NCBI GenBank assembly: GCA_030524715.1
Contig: JAUNGB010000013.1
Coordinates: 1-64,000, forward strand
Length of the DNA: 64,000 nucleotides
Direction: 5' to 3'
DNA from: Eubacteriales bacterium
GTDB lineage: Bacteria; Bacillota; Clostridia; Lachnospirales; Lachnospiraceae
Shown: piece after piece, positions 8,139-17,067 of the stretch
Layout of the letters: every line of letters begins with the position of its first letter
Position numbering within the stretch: position 1 is the first letter of the stretch
Position numbers and translations under genes: made by a program
The notes under the pieces: generated by a model
The model's input: the letters and a program-made list of their open reading frames with translations, nothing else
What the model was told of the DNA's origin: nothing
The model's database searches: none

Positions 8139-9242
8139 TTAATCCGCCCGGAAAACGATTCTTTCTTCCGTCTTCCGGCTGAAAATAAATACCTTGTTGG
8201 GCTTGAGTTTAAATCTTACCTCTGTTTTTTCCAGATCTACTCTGTTTTCTGAGCTGATGATGGCACGGATCGTCTGCCCCACTGAAGCCTCGTGGGTGGC
8301 AACCACGCTGATATCGCGTCCCATAACCTCCACGCCGCTCATCTTACAGCAAAGAGGGCCGTCGCCGCACAGAACGAAGCCTTCCGGACGGATCCCCACA
8401 TAAACCTCCTGTTCAGGCACATCTCCCACAGAAAAAAGAGCGTCCTTGCCTATGTACAGCTTATGGTCATGGATCCTCCCGTCAAAAACGTTGATGGGCG
8501 GAGTGCCGAGGAATTTGGCCACAAACAGATTGAACGGATCGTCATAGACTTCCTGGGGCCTGCCGATCTGCTGGACAACTCCCTGATTCATCACAACGAT
8601 CCTGTCAGAGATACTCATAGCCTCTTCCTGATCATGGGTTACAAAGACCGTAGTGATCTTCGTCTCTCTTTGGATCCTGCGGATTTCTTCTCTCGTCTGA
8701 AGTCTCAGGCGGGCGTCCAGATTGGAAAGAGGCTCGTCCAGAAGAAGCACGCGCGGCCTTTTCACCAATGCGCGGGCAATGGCCACACGCTGCTGCTGGC
8801 CGCCGGACAGCTCGCTGGGTCTGCGCTCCATCAGCTCGTCGATCTGCACAAGCCTTGCCGCCTCGTACGCCTTTTCCAGCATCTGAGACTTGGACAGTTT
8901 CTCTGTTCCTTTCAGGTTTTCCAGGGGAAACAGGATGTTCTCTTTCACAGTCAAATGGGGATAAAGGGCATAATTCTGGAATACTACGCCCACTCCACGT
9001 TTTTCCGCAGGCAGGTCCGTAACGTCGTCGTCACCAAAGAAAATCCTTCCGCCGGTAGGCTTTTCCAAACCGCTTAGCAGATTCAGCGTCGTACTTTTCC
9101 CGCACCCGGACGGGCCCAGCAGGCCGATCAGCATCCCATCCGGTATCTCAAAATTAAAATTATTTACCGCAACAACCTCGCCGTTGGAGCGTTTGCCGCG
9201 ATTTGGAAACTTTTTTGTCAGATTTTGTAATACTACTTTCAT
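8139..9242 (-). CDS. Sugar ABC transporter ATPase, MsmK/UgpC type
   Basis: 367 residues: Walker [10 protein letters not shown] (about 44-52), Q-loop [11 protein letters not shown], signature [16 protein letters not shown], Walker [17 protein letters not shown]-loop FVTHDQEEA, and a C-terminal TOBE-type regulatory domain (about 240-367). CUT1 ATPases of this kind may be shared by several transporters, but most clostridial sugar operons lack one, so having it as first gene of a complete ATPase-permease-permease-binding-protein operon is notable. It is transcribed from a promoter at 9323-9351. Confidence 0.92.
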   Translation of the reverse strand: MKVVLQNLTKKFPNRGKRSNGEVVAVNNFNFEIPDGMLIGLLGPSGCGKSTTLNLLSGLEKPTGGRIFFGDDDVTDLPAEKRGVGVVFQNYALYPHLTVKENILFPLENLKGTEKLSKSQMLEKAYEAARLVQIDELMERRPSELSGGQQQRVAIARALVKRPRVLLLDEPLSNLDARLRLQTREEIRRIQRETKITTVFVTHDQEEAMSISDRIVVMNQGVVQQIGRPQEVYDDPFNLFVAKFLGTPPINVFDGRIHDHKLYIGKDALFSVGDVPEQEVYVGIRPEGFVLCGDGPLCCKMSGVEVMGRDISVVATHEASVGQTIRAIISSENRVDLEKTEVRFKLKPNKVFIFSRKTEERIVFRAD

Positions 9243-9322
9243 ATTTTTCCTTTCTCAGATATCAATAAGCATATTATAGCTCTCGTAAATGGCAGTAGCA
9301 TGTCCCACACTATTGTACAGCA

Positions 9323-9351
9323 ATTATACCACTCTCACAGTAATTTTTGAA
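9323..9351 (-). promoter_or_regulatory. Promoter of the sugar ABC operon
   Basis: TTCAAA, 17 bases, TATAAT with TGG just before it (extended -10) on the minus strand, about 80 bases ahead of the ATPase gene. The remaining part of the 354-base gap 9243-9596 holds the hairpin at 9397-9417 and the terminator at 9529-9572; I saw no operator. Confidence 0.6.
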
Positions 9352-9396
9352 GAATTTAATTTATCAAATATATAGTGCCAATTCATCGTTACTACT

Positions 9397-9417
9397 GTTC
9401 ACACTTGTGCTGTGAAC
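9397..9417. repeat. Inverted repeat GTTCACA-N7-TGTGAAC
   Basis: Perfect 7-base arms, within a larger set of TACTGTTC/GAACAGTA segments between 9388 and 9458. Related in sequence to the hairpin at 2767-2795. It lies upstream of the sugar ABC promoter and could be either a dispersed repeat or a binding site. Confidence 0.4.
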
Positions 9418-9528
9418 CAATAGTGGACAGGTTACACTTCAATCTGCGAACAGTAACCATCCGCCTTGCCTCTACGTTCGGTGCGTCAGGAAGCCTGATG
9501 GATTTGACATTTTCTGCAAAAATACAAA

Positions 9529-9572
9529 AACCGCCCCCAAAAAACTGCCTATTTCAGGCAATTGGGAGCGGT
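9529..9572 (-). terminator. Intrinsic terminator after the glycosidase gene
   Basis: Two stacked stems (AACCGC / GCGGTT with CCCAA / TTGGG, and CTGCCT / AGGCA inside) followed on the minus strand by TTTTTGTATTTTT. It closes the Opp-glycosidase transcript. Confidence 0.8.
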
Positions 9573-9596
9573 TCTTGTAAAGCGGATATTCAAATT

Positions 9597-11126
9597 TTAA
9601 AATTCTGCAACAGCCATCAATGCAATTCCTTCTTTCCCCGGCAGTACTGGTGCAAATTTTCCTTTTACCCCTCTGTATACGACTTTTCTTGTCATTTCCC
9701 AGATGTCGATCATCTCTATCCGGTAGGTATGATCTTCAGGCAGAATCCATCTTACCATGCCGCAGCATCGGCGGCCAAAATATTCCAGAAATACCTGATC
9801 GCCCACATGACCGCAGCATATGCCGTCTTTTTCCCTCATACTTTCCTGCTGTTCCTTTGGCATTCCATCATACAGCTTTTTAAAGAAATCTTCCGGCGCC
9901 TTTGACATCAATCCCTGATCCGGCAGTTCCCACTGCTTTTGCTTCCAGGGTTCTAAGGTACCAGGCAGTTCTTCAAGAATTCCCTTTAAAAACGTAATCC
10001 TCTCCGGACTGCTTCCTTTTAGCATGCCTCCTTTTGACCACCACAAAACCTCATTCTCGTCCAGAAATACTTCTCCATGCGACGCATAAGCGCCAGGCAC
10101 GCACGCCTGCCAGAATTTATTTGCCATTTCAAAGCCAGAAAGATTCCCCCAGGACATAGGCAGATTTCCTTCATAACAACACTCATCATAAATCAAAGGC
10201 TTCTGATATTTCTCCAGCCACATGGCTGCACTCTCAAGCTGTGTTGTCTGTACACAGCAATGTGTAATGTTCGGTCTGGTAAAATCATAGAAAGAAAAAC
10301 AATTGTGATTGCTAAGCAGGTGATGATACGGATCATTTGCTGCAATAAATTCTTCAATCTCATACCATTCGTCCATTGTCCTGGCATACATGAGATCAAA
10401 TTCATTCGCCATACTCCACCATATTTCCGGAATCGCCGCCAGCCTGCGAAGCAGGTAATCCAGATAGATACGGCACTGCTCCATACTAAGTATAGAAAAT
10501 CCCCATTTATCATATGGATGGAAAAGAATCAGATCTGACTGTATCCCCTGCGCTGCCAATCTGAAAATAACATTCTCCAAATGCTTCCAGAATTCAAAAC
10601 AGGGGCGGTTTACATCCCAGTTTCCATCAGTATCTTTTTCAAAAGCATACAGCCTCGGATCATTATGGTTATATTCATAATATTTGGGAAATACACAATG
10701 ACGCACCTTATTAAACGGAGCTGTCTTCAATGTCTCCATTGTCTGCGCAATCTGCTTTTCCTCCTGGTGCGCCAATGCATAAATGGTTGTTCCTACCGGC
10801 AAAAATGCAGTTCCGTCACTGTATTCAAACCGGATTCCATTTGCCCGGATAATCCCTTTGTCATATTCTTTTGCCGGTTCACAGTTTTCACAGCCCTCTT
10901 CTCTGAAACATCCTGTTACCTGCCACTGATATTCTCCTGCTTCCTCCGGCAGAAAACGCACCTTATATACATGATTTCCGTCATAAAAACCTTTTACTTT
11001 TTTGGATTTCTGTTCCCCTGTCCGGGCGGATTTCCATGTAAATACAGCTTCCATGTCGATTACGGCCCGGGAGCCTTCCGGCTCCGCTCCGTGAAACTCC
11101 AGTTCAAACAATTGATATTGTTTCAT
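9597..11126 (-). CDS. Glycoside hydrolase-like protein (DUF5060 / DUF4038-type barrel / DUF5605)
   Basis: 509 residues from the ATG at 11126, which has AGAGAGG six bases upstream; a longer frame opens at a TTG at 11165 but lacks a site. The N-terminal beta domain (about 1-75, 'YKVRFLPEEAGEYQWQVTG') looks like DUF5060. The central barrel has FLPVGTTIYALAHQ, 'MANEFDLMYART' (candidate acid/base Glu after Asn) and 'KPLIYDECCYEG' (candidate nucleophile). The C-terminal beta part resembles DUF5605. Relatives include GH140-type apiosidases and other plant-polysaccharide hydrolases. No signal peptide, so it acts on imported oligosaccharide. It follows oppF-like 11268-12224 with a 141-base gap and probably ends that operon. 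Confidence 0.75.
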   Translation of the reverse strand: MKQYQLFELEFHGAEPEGSRAVIDMEAVFTWKSARTGEQKSKKVKGFYDGNHVYKVRFLPEEAGEYQWQVTGCFREEGCENCEPAKEYDKGIIRANGIRFEYSDGTAFLPVGTTIYALAHQEEKQIAQTMETLKTAPFNKVRHCVFPKYYEYNHNDPRLYAFEKDTDGNWDVNRPCFEFWKHLENVIFRLAAQGIQSDLILFHPYDKWGFSILSMEQCRIYLDYLLRRLAAIPEIWWSMANEFDLMYARTMDEWYEIEEFIAANDPYHHLLSNHNCFSFYDFTRPNITHCCVQTTQLESAAMWLEKYQKPLIYDECCYEGNLPMSWGNLSGFEMANKFWQACVPGAYASHGEVFLDENEVLWWSKGGMLKGSSPERITFLKGILEELPGTLEPWKQKQWELPDQGLMSKAPEDFFKKLYDGMPKEQQESMREKDGICCGHVGDQVFLEYFGRRCCGMVRWILPEDHTYRIEMIDIWEMTRKVVYRGVKGKFAPVLPGKEGIALMAVAEF

Positions 11127-11267
11127 CAGTTTCCTCTCTTCTCTTTGTAAATTTTTAATCTTCAATTATGTATGCAGTCAGTGTTACATCTTCTTTTTCT
11201 TCATATAATCTAATTTTTTCTACAAACCTCACTCTGCCTCCACACGTTTTCCTTTTTGGAAAAATTC

Positions 11268-12224
11268 CTACAGATCATTTAATTCCTTTACCCGGCAGCA
11301 GGATACGAAATGATTCGGTTCCACTTCTTCCAGTTTCTGCGGCTTTTTGCATGCTTCTGTTGCATATTTACATCTTGCGGCAAAACGGCAGCCAGGAGCA
11401 GGATTGATCGGAGAAGTAAGCTCACCCATAAGAATTTCCCTTTTATTCGGATTGTGAATATCCACAGAGGGAATCGCAGAAAGCAGCGCTCTTGTATAGG
11501 GATGCATTGGTTTTTTGAAGAGTTCTTTCGAGGGACTCTTTTCGACCATCTGCCCCAGATACATTACCAGGATATCATCTGAAATATGTCTTACAACCGA
11601 CATATCATGTGTAATAAACATATATGTCAGCCCTTTCTCTTTCTGGAGCTTCCGAAGCAGATTAAGTACCTGCGCCTGAATGGAAACATCCAGTGCGGAA
11701 ACCGGTTCATCGCAGACAATAAACTTCGGATCAAGCGCCAGCGCACGGGCGAATCCCACTCTCTGCCGGCGTCCGCCGTCCAGTTCGTGAGGATAAGCCT
11801 TGCTCAGTCTCTGGTCAATTCCCACAAGTTCCATCAGCTCCTGGGCTTTCTGATACATCTCGCCTTTCTTAAACCTTTTGGAAACCTTTAACGGTTCGAC
11901 AATTGTCTGTTCAATAGTTTTACGGGGATCCAAAGAGGAATAAGGATCCTGGAACATAATCTGCATCTGCTCCCGAGCTTTTGCCAGTTCCTTTCCTTTT
12001 ACATGAGTAATATCTCTTCCTTCCAGAAAAATCTGACCTTTTGTACTTTCCAATAAATGTACGATCGTGCGTCCCAGAGTAGATTTTCCGCAGCCGGATT
12101 CTCCTACCACGCCAAGGGTTTTTCCTTCTTCAATGGTGAAAGATACGTCATCCACTGCATGCAGCATTCCTCCCGGCGTAGGGAAATATTTAAACAGATT
12201 TTTTACTTCGATCACTGTGCCCAT
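11268..12224 (-). CDS. Opp/Dpp-type ABC transporter ATPase, F subunit
   Basis: 318 residues: Walker A GVVGESGCGKST, signature region with an unusual ELDGGRRQRVGFARAL instead of LSGGQ, Walker B FIVCDEPVSALDVS, and the family-specific C-terminal segment with CRFAARCKYATEAC. Partner of the D-subunit ATPase, with which it overlaps by one base. The family moves oligopeptides, but family members also import oligosaccharides; the surrounding sugar genes favour the latter here. Confidence 0.88.
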   Translation of the reverse strand: MGTVIEVKNLFKYFPTPGGMLHAVDDVSFTIEEGKTLGVVGESGCGKSTLGRTIVHLLESTKGQIFLEGRDITHVKGKELAKAREQMQIMFQDPYSSLDPRKTIEQTIVEPLKVSKRFKKGEMYQKAQELMELVGIDQRLSKAYPHELDGGRRQRVGFARALALDPKFIVCDEPVSALDVSIQAQVLNLLRKLQKEKGLTYMFITHDMSVVRHISDDILVMYLGQMVEKSPSKELFKKPMHPYTRALLSAIPSVDIHNPNKREILMGELTSPINPAPGCRFAARCKYATEACKKPQKLEEVEPNHFVSCCRVKELNDL

Positions 12225-13222
12225 TAATGAATACCTCCCTCTTTAACTTTATCCAGATTAACGCAGCGGCATTTATGTCCATCCGGGGTTTTCACTTCCG
12301 GAATTTCTCCCTGGCGGCATGCTTCCGTCGCATAAGGACATCTCGGATGAAATGCACAGCCTTTTGGAAGATTGGAAGGATCAGGCGGAAGCCCGTCAAT
12401 TGGATGAAGATATTCTTCGTCCACATTCATGCTTGGAATCGCGTTAAACAATCCGATCGTGTACGGATGGCTTGGATGGTCAAATATCTGATCTTTTGTT
12501 CCCTGCTCTACGATTCTGCCCGCGTATACTACTGCAACATCATCACAGACTGACGCTACAACGCCAAGATCATGGGTGATCAGAACCATGGAGGTATTGT
12601 TCTTTTTTTTCAGATCATTGATCATATCCAGAACCTGCGCCTGAATCGTTACGTCCAAAGCTGTCGTCGGCTCATCTGCCAGCAGGATATCCGGAGTACA
12701 TGCCAACGCAATCGCAATTACAACACGCTGTTTCATTCCTCCTGAAAACTGGTGCGGATACTCTTTATATCGCGAGGCTGGTATTCCAACCATTTCCAGC
12801 ATTTCTCCGGCACGCTTTTCTCCTTCTTCCTGGGAAATATCATTGTGGTGCATAATCACTTCCTTAATCTGTTCGCCCACACGCATCGTCGGATTCAGGG
12901 CTGTCATCGGATCCTGAAAAACCATAGAAATCAGGTTTCCGCGGTTCTTTCTCATTTCTTCTTCCGAAAGCGTTAAAAGATCTGTTCCTTCTACCAGAAC
13001 CTGGCCGCTGCGTACATGTGCCGCACGATCCGGAAGTATCCGAAGAATCGTCTTGGCGATCGTCGTCTTCCCTGCTCCTGTTTCTCCTACAAGGCCAATA
13101 GTTCTTCCTTTTTCCAAATCAAATGAAACACCGTTTACAGCCTGAATTTTCTGGCCGTCTGATGTATATTCCACTACCAGATCTTTCACAGACAGGAAGA
13201 TTTTTCTATTCTTTTCAATCAT
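12224..13222 (-). CDS. Opp/Dpp-type ABC transporter ATPase, D subunit
   Basis: 332 residues with Walker A GLVGETGAGKTT, signature FSGGMKQRVVIAIAL, Walker B ILLADEPTTALDVT, H-loop LITHDLGV, and the terminal Opp-type segment CAFHPRCPYATEAC. It forms the ATPase pair with 11268-12224. It lies 15 bases after the C permease gene in the order A-B-C-D-F typical of dpp/opp operons. Confidence 0.9.
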   Translation of the reverse strand: MIEKNRKIFLSVKDLVVEYTSDGQKIQAVNGVSFDLEKGRTIGLVGETGAGKTTIAKTILRILPDRAAHVRSGQVLVEGTDLLTLSEEEMRKNRGNLISMVFQDPMTALNPTMRVGEQIKEVIMHHNDISQEEGEKRAGEMLEMVGIPASRYKEYPHQFSGGMKQRVVIAIALACTPDILLADEPTTALDVTIQAQVLDMINDLKKKNNTSMVLITHDLGVVASVCDDVAVVYAGRIVEQGTKDQIFDHPSHPYTIGLFNAIPSMNVDEEYLHPIDGLPPDPSNLPKGCAFHPRCPYATEACRQGEIPEVKTPDGHKCRCVNLDKVKEGGIH

Positions 13223-13237
13223 TTTTGTTTTTCCTCC

Positions 13238-14098
13238 TTAGTCCTTAAGCTTTGGATCCATGGCATCACGCAGGCCGTCGCCAAGCAGGTTTAATGCCAG
13301 TACTGTAATTGCGATTGCAAGTCCCGGGAACAATACCATATAAGGACAGTCCCGAATGTAGTTTCTGGAAGCAGAAAGCATTGCGCCCCACTCCGGCGTC
13401 GGAGCCTGAACACCAAGGCCGATAAAGCTTAAGCTTGCTGCTGTCAGGATCAGGTTTGCAACGTTCATGGTACATGCCACAATTGATGGAGAAATGGCGT
13501 TTGGAAGCACATGTACAAAGATCGTGCGTATTTTGCTGCAGTTAATGGAATCAGCAGATTCCAGATATTCCATTTTACGGATGGACATTACCGAGCCCCG
13601 CACCAGACGGGCTGCTCCCGGAATTCCGCCCACAGCCAAAGCAACCAGTGTATTCATAAACCCCGAACCCAGTGCTGTTGCAATGACAATGTTAAACAAA
13701 ATAGGCGGCATTGCCTGAATAATATCCAGGATACGCATAACAATATTATCCAGCGTACCGCCATAATATCCCACGATAGCCCCAATAATCGTTCCTATAA
13801 CAGTTGTGAGCAATGTGGCAAAAATACCAATGGAAAGAGAATATCTTGCCCCGTAAATGATACGGCTGAAAATATCTCGTCCCAGCTCATCTGTGCCAAA
13901 TAAATGTGACAAAGAAGGAGCTGCTTTTGCATTTAAAACATCAATTGCATTCCAGTCATACGGAACGATCCATTTTGCAAGAATTGCCAGAACAATTTCG
14001 ATCGCCACTATGATCAGGCCAAACATTGCCGTTTTATTCTTTGCCAGCCGATACATGATGTCCATTATCTGGCTGTTCTTTTTTGTTTTTCCTGCCAT
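13238..14098 (-). CDS. Opp/Dpp-type ABC transporter permease, C subunit
   Basis: 286 residues. The N-terminal cytoplasmic stretch leads to a first helix (FGLIIVAIEIVLAILAKWIV), then the family hallmark GTDELGRDIFSRIIYGARYS, and five further helices. It overlaps the B permease gene by one base (its ATG shares the A of the upstream TGA/TAA junction), indicating coupled translation. Confidence 0.9.
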   Translation of the reverse strand: MAGKTKKNSQIMDIMYRLAKNKTAMFGLIIVAIEIVLAILAKWIVPYDWNAIDVLNAKAAPSLSHLFGTDELGRDIFSRIIYGARYSLSIGIFATLLTTVIGTIIGAIVGYYGGTLDNIVMRILDIIQAMPPILFNIVIATALGSGFMNTLVALAVGGIPGAARLVRGSVMSIRKMEYLESADSINCSKIRTIFVHVLPNAISPSIVACTMNVANLILTAASLSFIGLGVQAPTPEWGAMLSASRNYIRDCPYMVLFPGLAIAITVLALNLLGDGLRDAMDPKLKD

Positions 14099-15066
14099 TA
14101 TGCCATTTCCTCCTTCCTCTTTTTCTTTTTAGATTCACCTTCATACTGGGCCTTAATTCTGGGATCTACGAACGCATATGCGATATCCACAAGAAGCATA
14201 CACAAACTGAAGACAATCCCCAACAGAACTACACATCCCTGTACTACCGGATAATCGCGGCTGGTGATTCCTGACATCATATAAAGTCCAATACCGTTGA
14301 TACTAAACACTGTCTCAATGATTATGGAACCGCCGAATACTCCTGCAAAAGAACCGCCTGCCACCGTAATGATAGGAATCAATGCATTGGTAAGAATATG
14401 TTTCCAGATAACTTCTTTTTCTTTCAGGCCTTTAGAACGTGCCGTAGTAATATAATCGGAACGGATGGTTTCCAGGACACTGGATCTTGTCTGTCTTGCA
14501 ATGCCGGCAATACCTCCAATGGATGTTGCCACCGCCGGAAGTATATAATATTCAATACCTCCCATACCGGATGCAGGCAGCCAGTTAAGCTGAACGGAAA
14601 ACAGAAGCACCAGCATCAATGCCAGCCAGAACGCAGGCATGGAAACTCCAATCAGCGCGACGATCATACACAGCCGATCCTGCCACTGGTTCTGATGAGT
14701 GCCTGCCATAATGCCAAGCAAAATCCCTACTACAAAAGAAATCACCATACTGACGGCGCCCAGGCCAAACGTTCTTGGTAAACGGGAAAAAATTTCCGTA
14801 GCGATCGGAACACCCGTTACATAAGAGGTTCCCATATCCAGATGAAAGAACAATCCGCTTATATAATCTCCAAGCTGCGCAATAAAGGGTTTATCCAATC
14901 CCAGGTTATGCTGCAGCGCCGCAATCTGCTCAGGTGTGGCTGTCACACCCAGGATCATCTTAGCGGGATCACCGGGAACCAAATGTAAAATAGAAAAAAT
15001 CAATACAACGATTCCAAGTATAATCGGAATCATCCATAAAAGACGTTTTAATATGTATCTGCCCAA
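14098..15066 (-). CDS. Opp/Dpp-type ABC transporter permease, B subunit
   Basis: 322 residues. N-terminus MGRYILKRLLWMIPIILGIV with 'LHLVPGDPAKMILG' is typical of DppB/OppB. The ATPase-contact loop is ARSKGLKEKEVIWKHILTNA. Six membrane segments are predicted. A lysine- and glutamate-rich tail (ESKKKKRKEE) ends the protein. It is separated from the binding-protein gene by 119 bases that include a strong hairpin. Confidence 0.9.
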   Translation of the reverse strand: MGRYILKRLLWMIPIILGIVVLIFSILHLVPGDPAKMILGVTATPEQIAALQHNLGLDKPFIAQLGDYISGLFFHLDMGTSYVTGVPIATEIFSRLPRTFGLGAVSMVISFVVGILLGIMAGTHQNQWQDRLCMIVALIGVSMPAFWLALMLVLLFSVQLNWLPASGMGGIEYYILPAVATSIGGIAGIARQTRSSVLETIRSDYITTARSKGLKEKEVIWKHILTNALIPIITVAGGSFAGVFGGSIIIETVFSINGIGLYMMSGITSRDYPVVQGCVVLLGIVFSLCMLLVDIAYAFVDPRIKAQYEGESKKKKRKEEMA

Positions 15067-15091
15067 CTTTTCCTCTCCTTATTTTATCCTT

Positions 15092-15131
15092 TATGAGATT
15101 CATGCCGCCCAAACGGCGGCATAAACTCATA
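15092..15131 (-). promoter_or_regulatory. Intra-operon hairpin between binding protein and permease genes
   Basis: TATGAG…ATGCCGCC-caaa-CGGCGGCAT…CTCATA with no T run in the direction of transcription. Such stems after binding-protein genes are known to stabilise the upstream mRNA or attenuate the downstream genes, giving excess binding protein; here this is inferred. Confidence 0.6.
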
Positions 15132-15185
15132 TTTTTGCTTTTTTTCTGTTTCTTATATTTTCTGTTTATCGGATTTTTCTGTTAG

Positions 15186-16763
15186 TTATTCAAATTTTGT
15201 GCAGGCAATAAAGAAATCCTGCTGCGTCATCGACAGATACGGAACATCTACTGCGCCAAGGTCTTTGCGGAATACATAATACTGTGATGTTGCAATCAGG
15301 TTCTGTCCATAACACATTTCATTGATATAATCACTTGCAATCGTTGCATTTTCTGTTGTATGACCCTCTATTGTATTTACTGTGCTCAGTACTTCTTTTA
15401 ATTTTTCATCCTTTACTGCCATACCAAGCGCGCCATTATCTCCGCCTGCAAGATCCCATGACAGGAAGGACCATACAAAGGCAACATCGCTCATACCCAT
15501 CTGGCATACTGCGATATCCCATGCGGAACCGTCGCCAAAACTGGACTGGAACATTGCATTATCATAGGAAGTAATTGCTACATCCAGACCGATTGCCATT
15601 AACTGTCCCTGTACGATTGCTGCAATACGATTATGGTTATCCTCATTTGGAACCAGAAGTCTTAACTGTTCTCCATTGTAGCTGGATTTTGCAAGATACT
15701 CTGCTGCCAGTTCCGGATCATACTTGAAGTAATCCTCACTTGCGCTGGAAGGCGTCAGATCAGACATTCCATCCGGCGCCCCCATATAAGTCGGTACTAC
15801 GGCAAGTCCGTCAAATGCCCCCTGAACGATCACGTCCTTATCAATTGCGTGAGCAATTGCATAACGTAGATTCAAATCTTCACTGCAAATGCCCTGATTT
15901 GCATAATAGAAGCAATAGCACGTTGGAGAAGCGTAGCCTAAAGCGGTAAAGTTGTCTGCATCACGTCCGCCTTCCAGGAAATTGCCGATCTCTGTATTGG
16001 CAATATTGGCATATACGTCGATTGCCCCTGTCTCCAATGCGATGGTCTGCTGTGCCGCTTCACTGATTTTTGTATAATACAGTTTGTCTACGGTAGCCTC
16101 TTTGTACAACGGATTCTGCAGGCTCTCGTCTGTCTGCCAGTAATTCGGATTCTTTTCAAAAGTAATGGATACATTCGGCACAAAGTCCGTTACCATATAT
16201 GGAGCAGTGCTTACACTGGTGGTAGTCATAGAATCTTCACTTGCTTCATAAGCAGCCTTGCTTACGATAGGTGCACGGTTCATTGCTGTAGGGAAAGTAC
16301 TTACCGCATCATCTACCAATGTCACCTTTACCGTATAGTCACCTGTAACCTCCGCACTTTCAATCCAGGTATTGGCAGCCTCATCTCTCGCATGCTCTAA
16401 TGAAAATACAACATCCTCGGGTGTAATGTGATTGCCTTCTGTATCTGTAATATAGTCATAAATCTCAATATCATAAGTAATGTTGTCTTCTGTAGACCAA
16501 TCCTTGGCAAGAATGCCATAGAAATTTCCTTCTGCATCTTTCTCGATCAATGTTTCATATAAATAGATACATACAGGCTGTCTGTTTGTAAAGCTTGTAA
16601 ACGGAGAAATATTCTGCGGCGCTGTAGTCGCTCCCACCTTAAGCTCCCTTCCCCCTTCTTCTTCGGCGCTTACCGGAATACTTCCTGCTGTTAAGGAAAC
16701 AGCCATTCCGAAAGCAAGCATCCCTGATAACATTCTTTTTTTCATTCTTGTGTTTCTTTCCAT
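15186..16763 (-). CDS. Family 5 extracellular solute-binding protein of the Opp/Dpp-type transporter
   Basis: 525 residues. Family 5 binding-protein pattern: LKVGATTAPQNISPFTSF, 'VCIYLYETLIEKDAEGNFYG', 'AKDWSTEDNITYDIEI', 'ITPEDVVFSLEHARDE', then 'NLRYAIAHAIDKDVIVQGAF'. The signal peptide ends SIPVSA|EEE and lacks a lipobox Cys, which is unusual for a Gram-positive binding protein and implies release by ordinary signal peptidase. The start region is duplicated: GAAACACAAGAATG occurs twice 18 bases apart, giving starts at 16763 and 16745; the first is nearer to AAAGGAG. First gene of the transporter operon, divergent from an AraC-type regulator. Confidence 0.88.
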   Translation of the reverse strand: MERNTRMKKRMLSGMLAFGMAVSLTAGSIPVSAEEEGGRELKVGATTAPQNISPFTSFTNRQPVCIYLYETLIEKDAEGNFYGILAKDWSTEDNITYDIEIYDYITDTEGNHITPEDVVFSLEHARDEAANTWIESAEVTGDYTVKVTLVDDAVSTFPTAMNRAPIVSKAAYEASEDSMTTTSVSTAPYMVTDFVPNVSITFEKNPNYWQTDESLQNPLYKEATVDKLYYTKISEAAQQTIALETGAIDVYANIANTEIGNFLEGGRDADNFTALGYASPTCYCFYYANQGICSEDLNLRYAIAHAIDKDVIVQGAFDGLAVVPTYMGAPDGMSDLTPSSASEDYFKYDPELAAEYLAKSSYNGEQLRLLVPNEDNHNRIAAIVQGQLMAIGLDVAITSYDNAMFQSSFGDGSAWDIAVCQMGMSDVAFVWSFLSWDLAGGDNGALGMAVKDEKLKEVLSTVNTIEGHTTENATIASDYINEMCYGQNLIATSQYYVFRKDLGAVDVPYLSMTQQDFFIACTKFE

Positions 16764-16920
16764 TCTTGTGTTTCTCCTTTCTTTTTACATTGTTTTTTTA
16801 CTTTTGGCGGCACTTCTAAAACAAATACCGCACTTCATGTCCTCCCTTTGCTGTCCTGTCTACACAATACTCTCATCCCTGCTGATTCGCAATTTTTCAT
16901 TTCTCAGCTTTGGTTTTCTT

Positions 16921-16951
16921 TTTTCAGAAATCTGAATCCTTGTCCATTATA
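16921..16951 (-). promoter_or_regulatory. Promoter -10 with downstream palindrome, site 1 (Opp-type operon)
   Basis: Minus strand: TATAAT (16951-16946), eight bases, then the palindromic ATTCAGATTTCTGAAAA (16937-16921). An equally spaced copy (TATTGT, eight bases, the same 17-base palindrome) precedes the lactonase operon at 24598-24628. No good -35 is present at either site, as expected for activator-dependent promoters. The gene start lies about 175 bases downstream. The rest of gap 16764-17067 holds the regulator's promoter and nothing else I can name. Confidence 0.6.
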
Positions 16952-16984
16952 TTTAAAATATGTCATAGAAAATCAGATTTATTG

Positions 16985-16993
16985 TGTTATAAT
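16985..16993 (+). promoter_or_regulatory. Extended -10 promoter of the AraC-type regulator gene
   Basis: TGTTATAAT on the plus strand, a full TGn-TATAAT, about 75 bases before the ATG at 17068. No clear -35. Confidence 0.5.
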
Positions 16994-17067
16994 CGAATCA
17001 AATAAATGGCAATGACCATTTTTTCATTTTATTTCCAACTTTAAACAGAAAGGAGATTTATAGAAAA

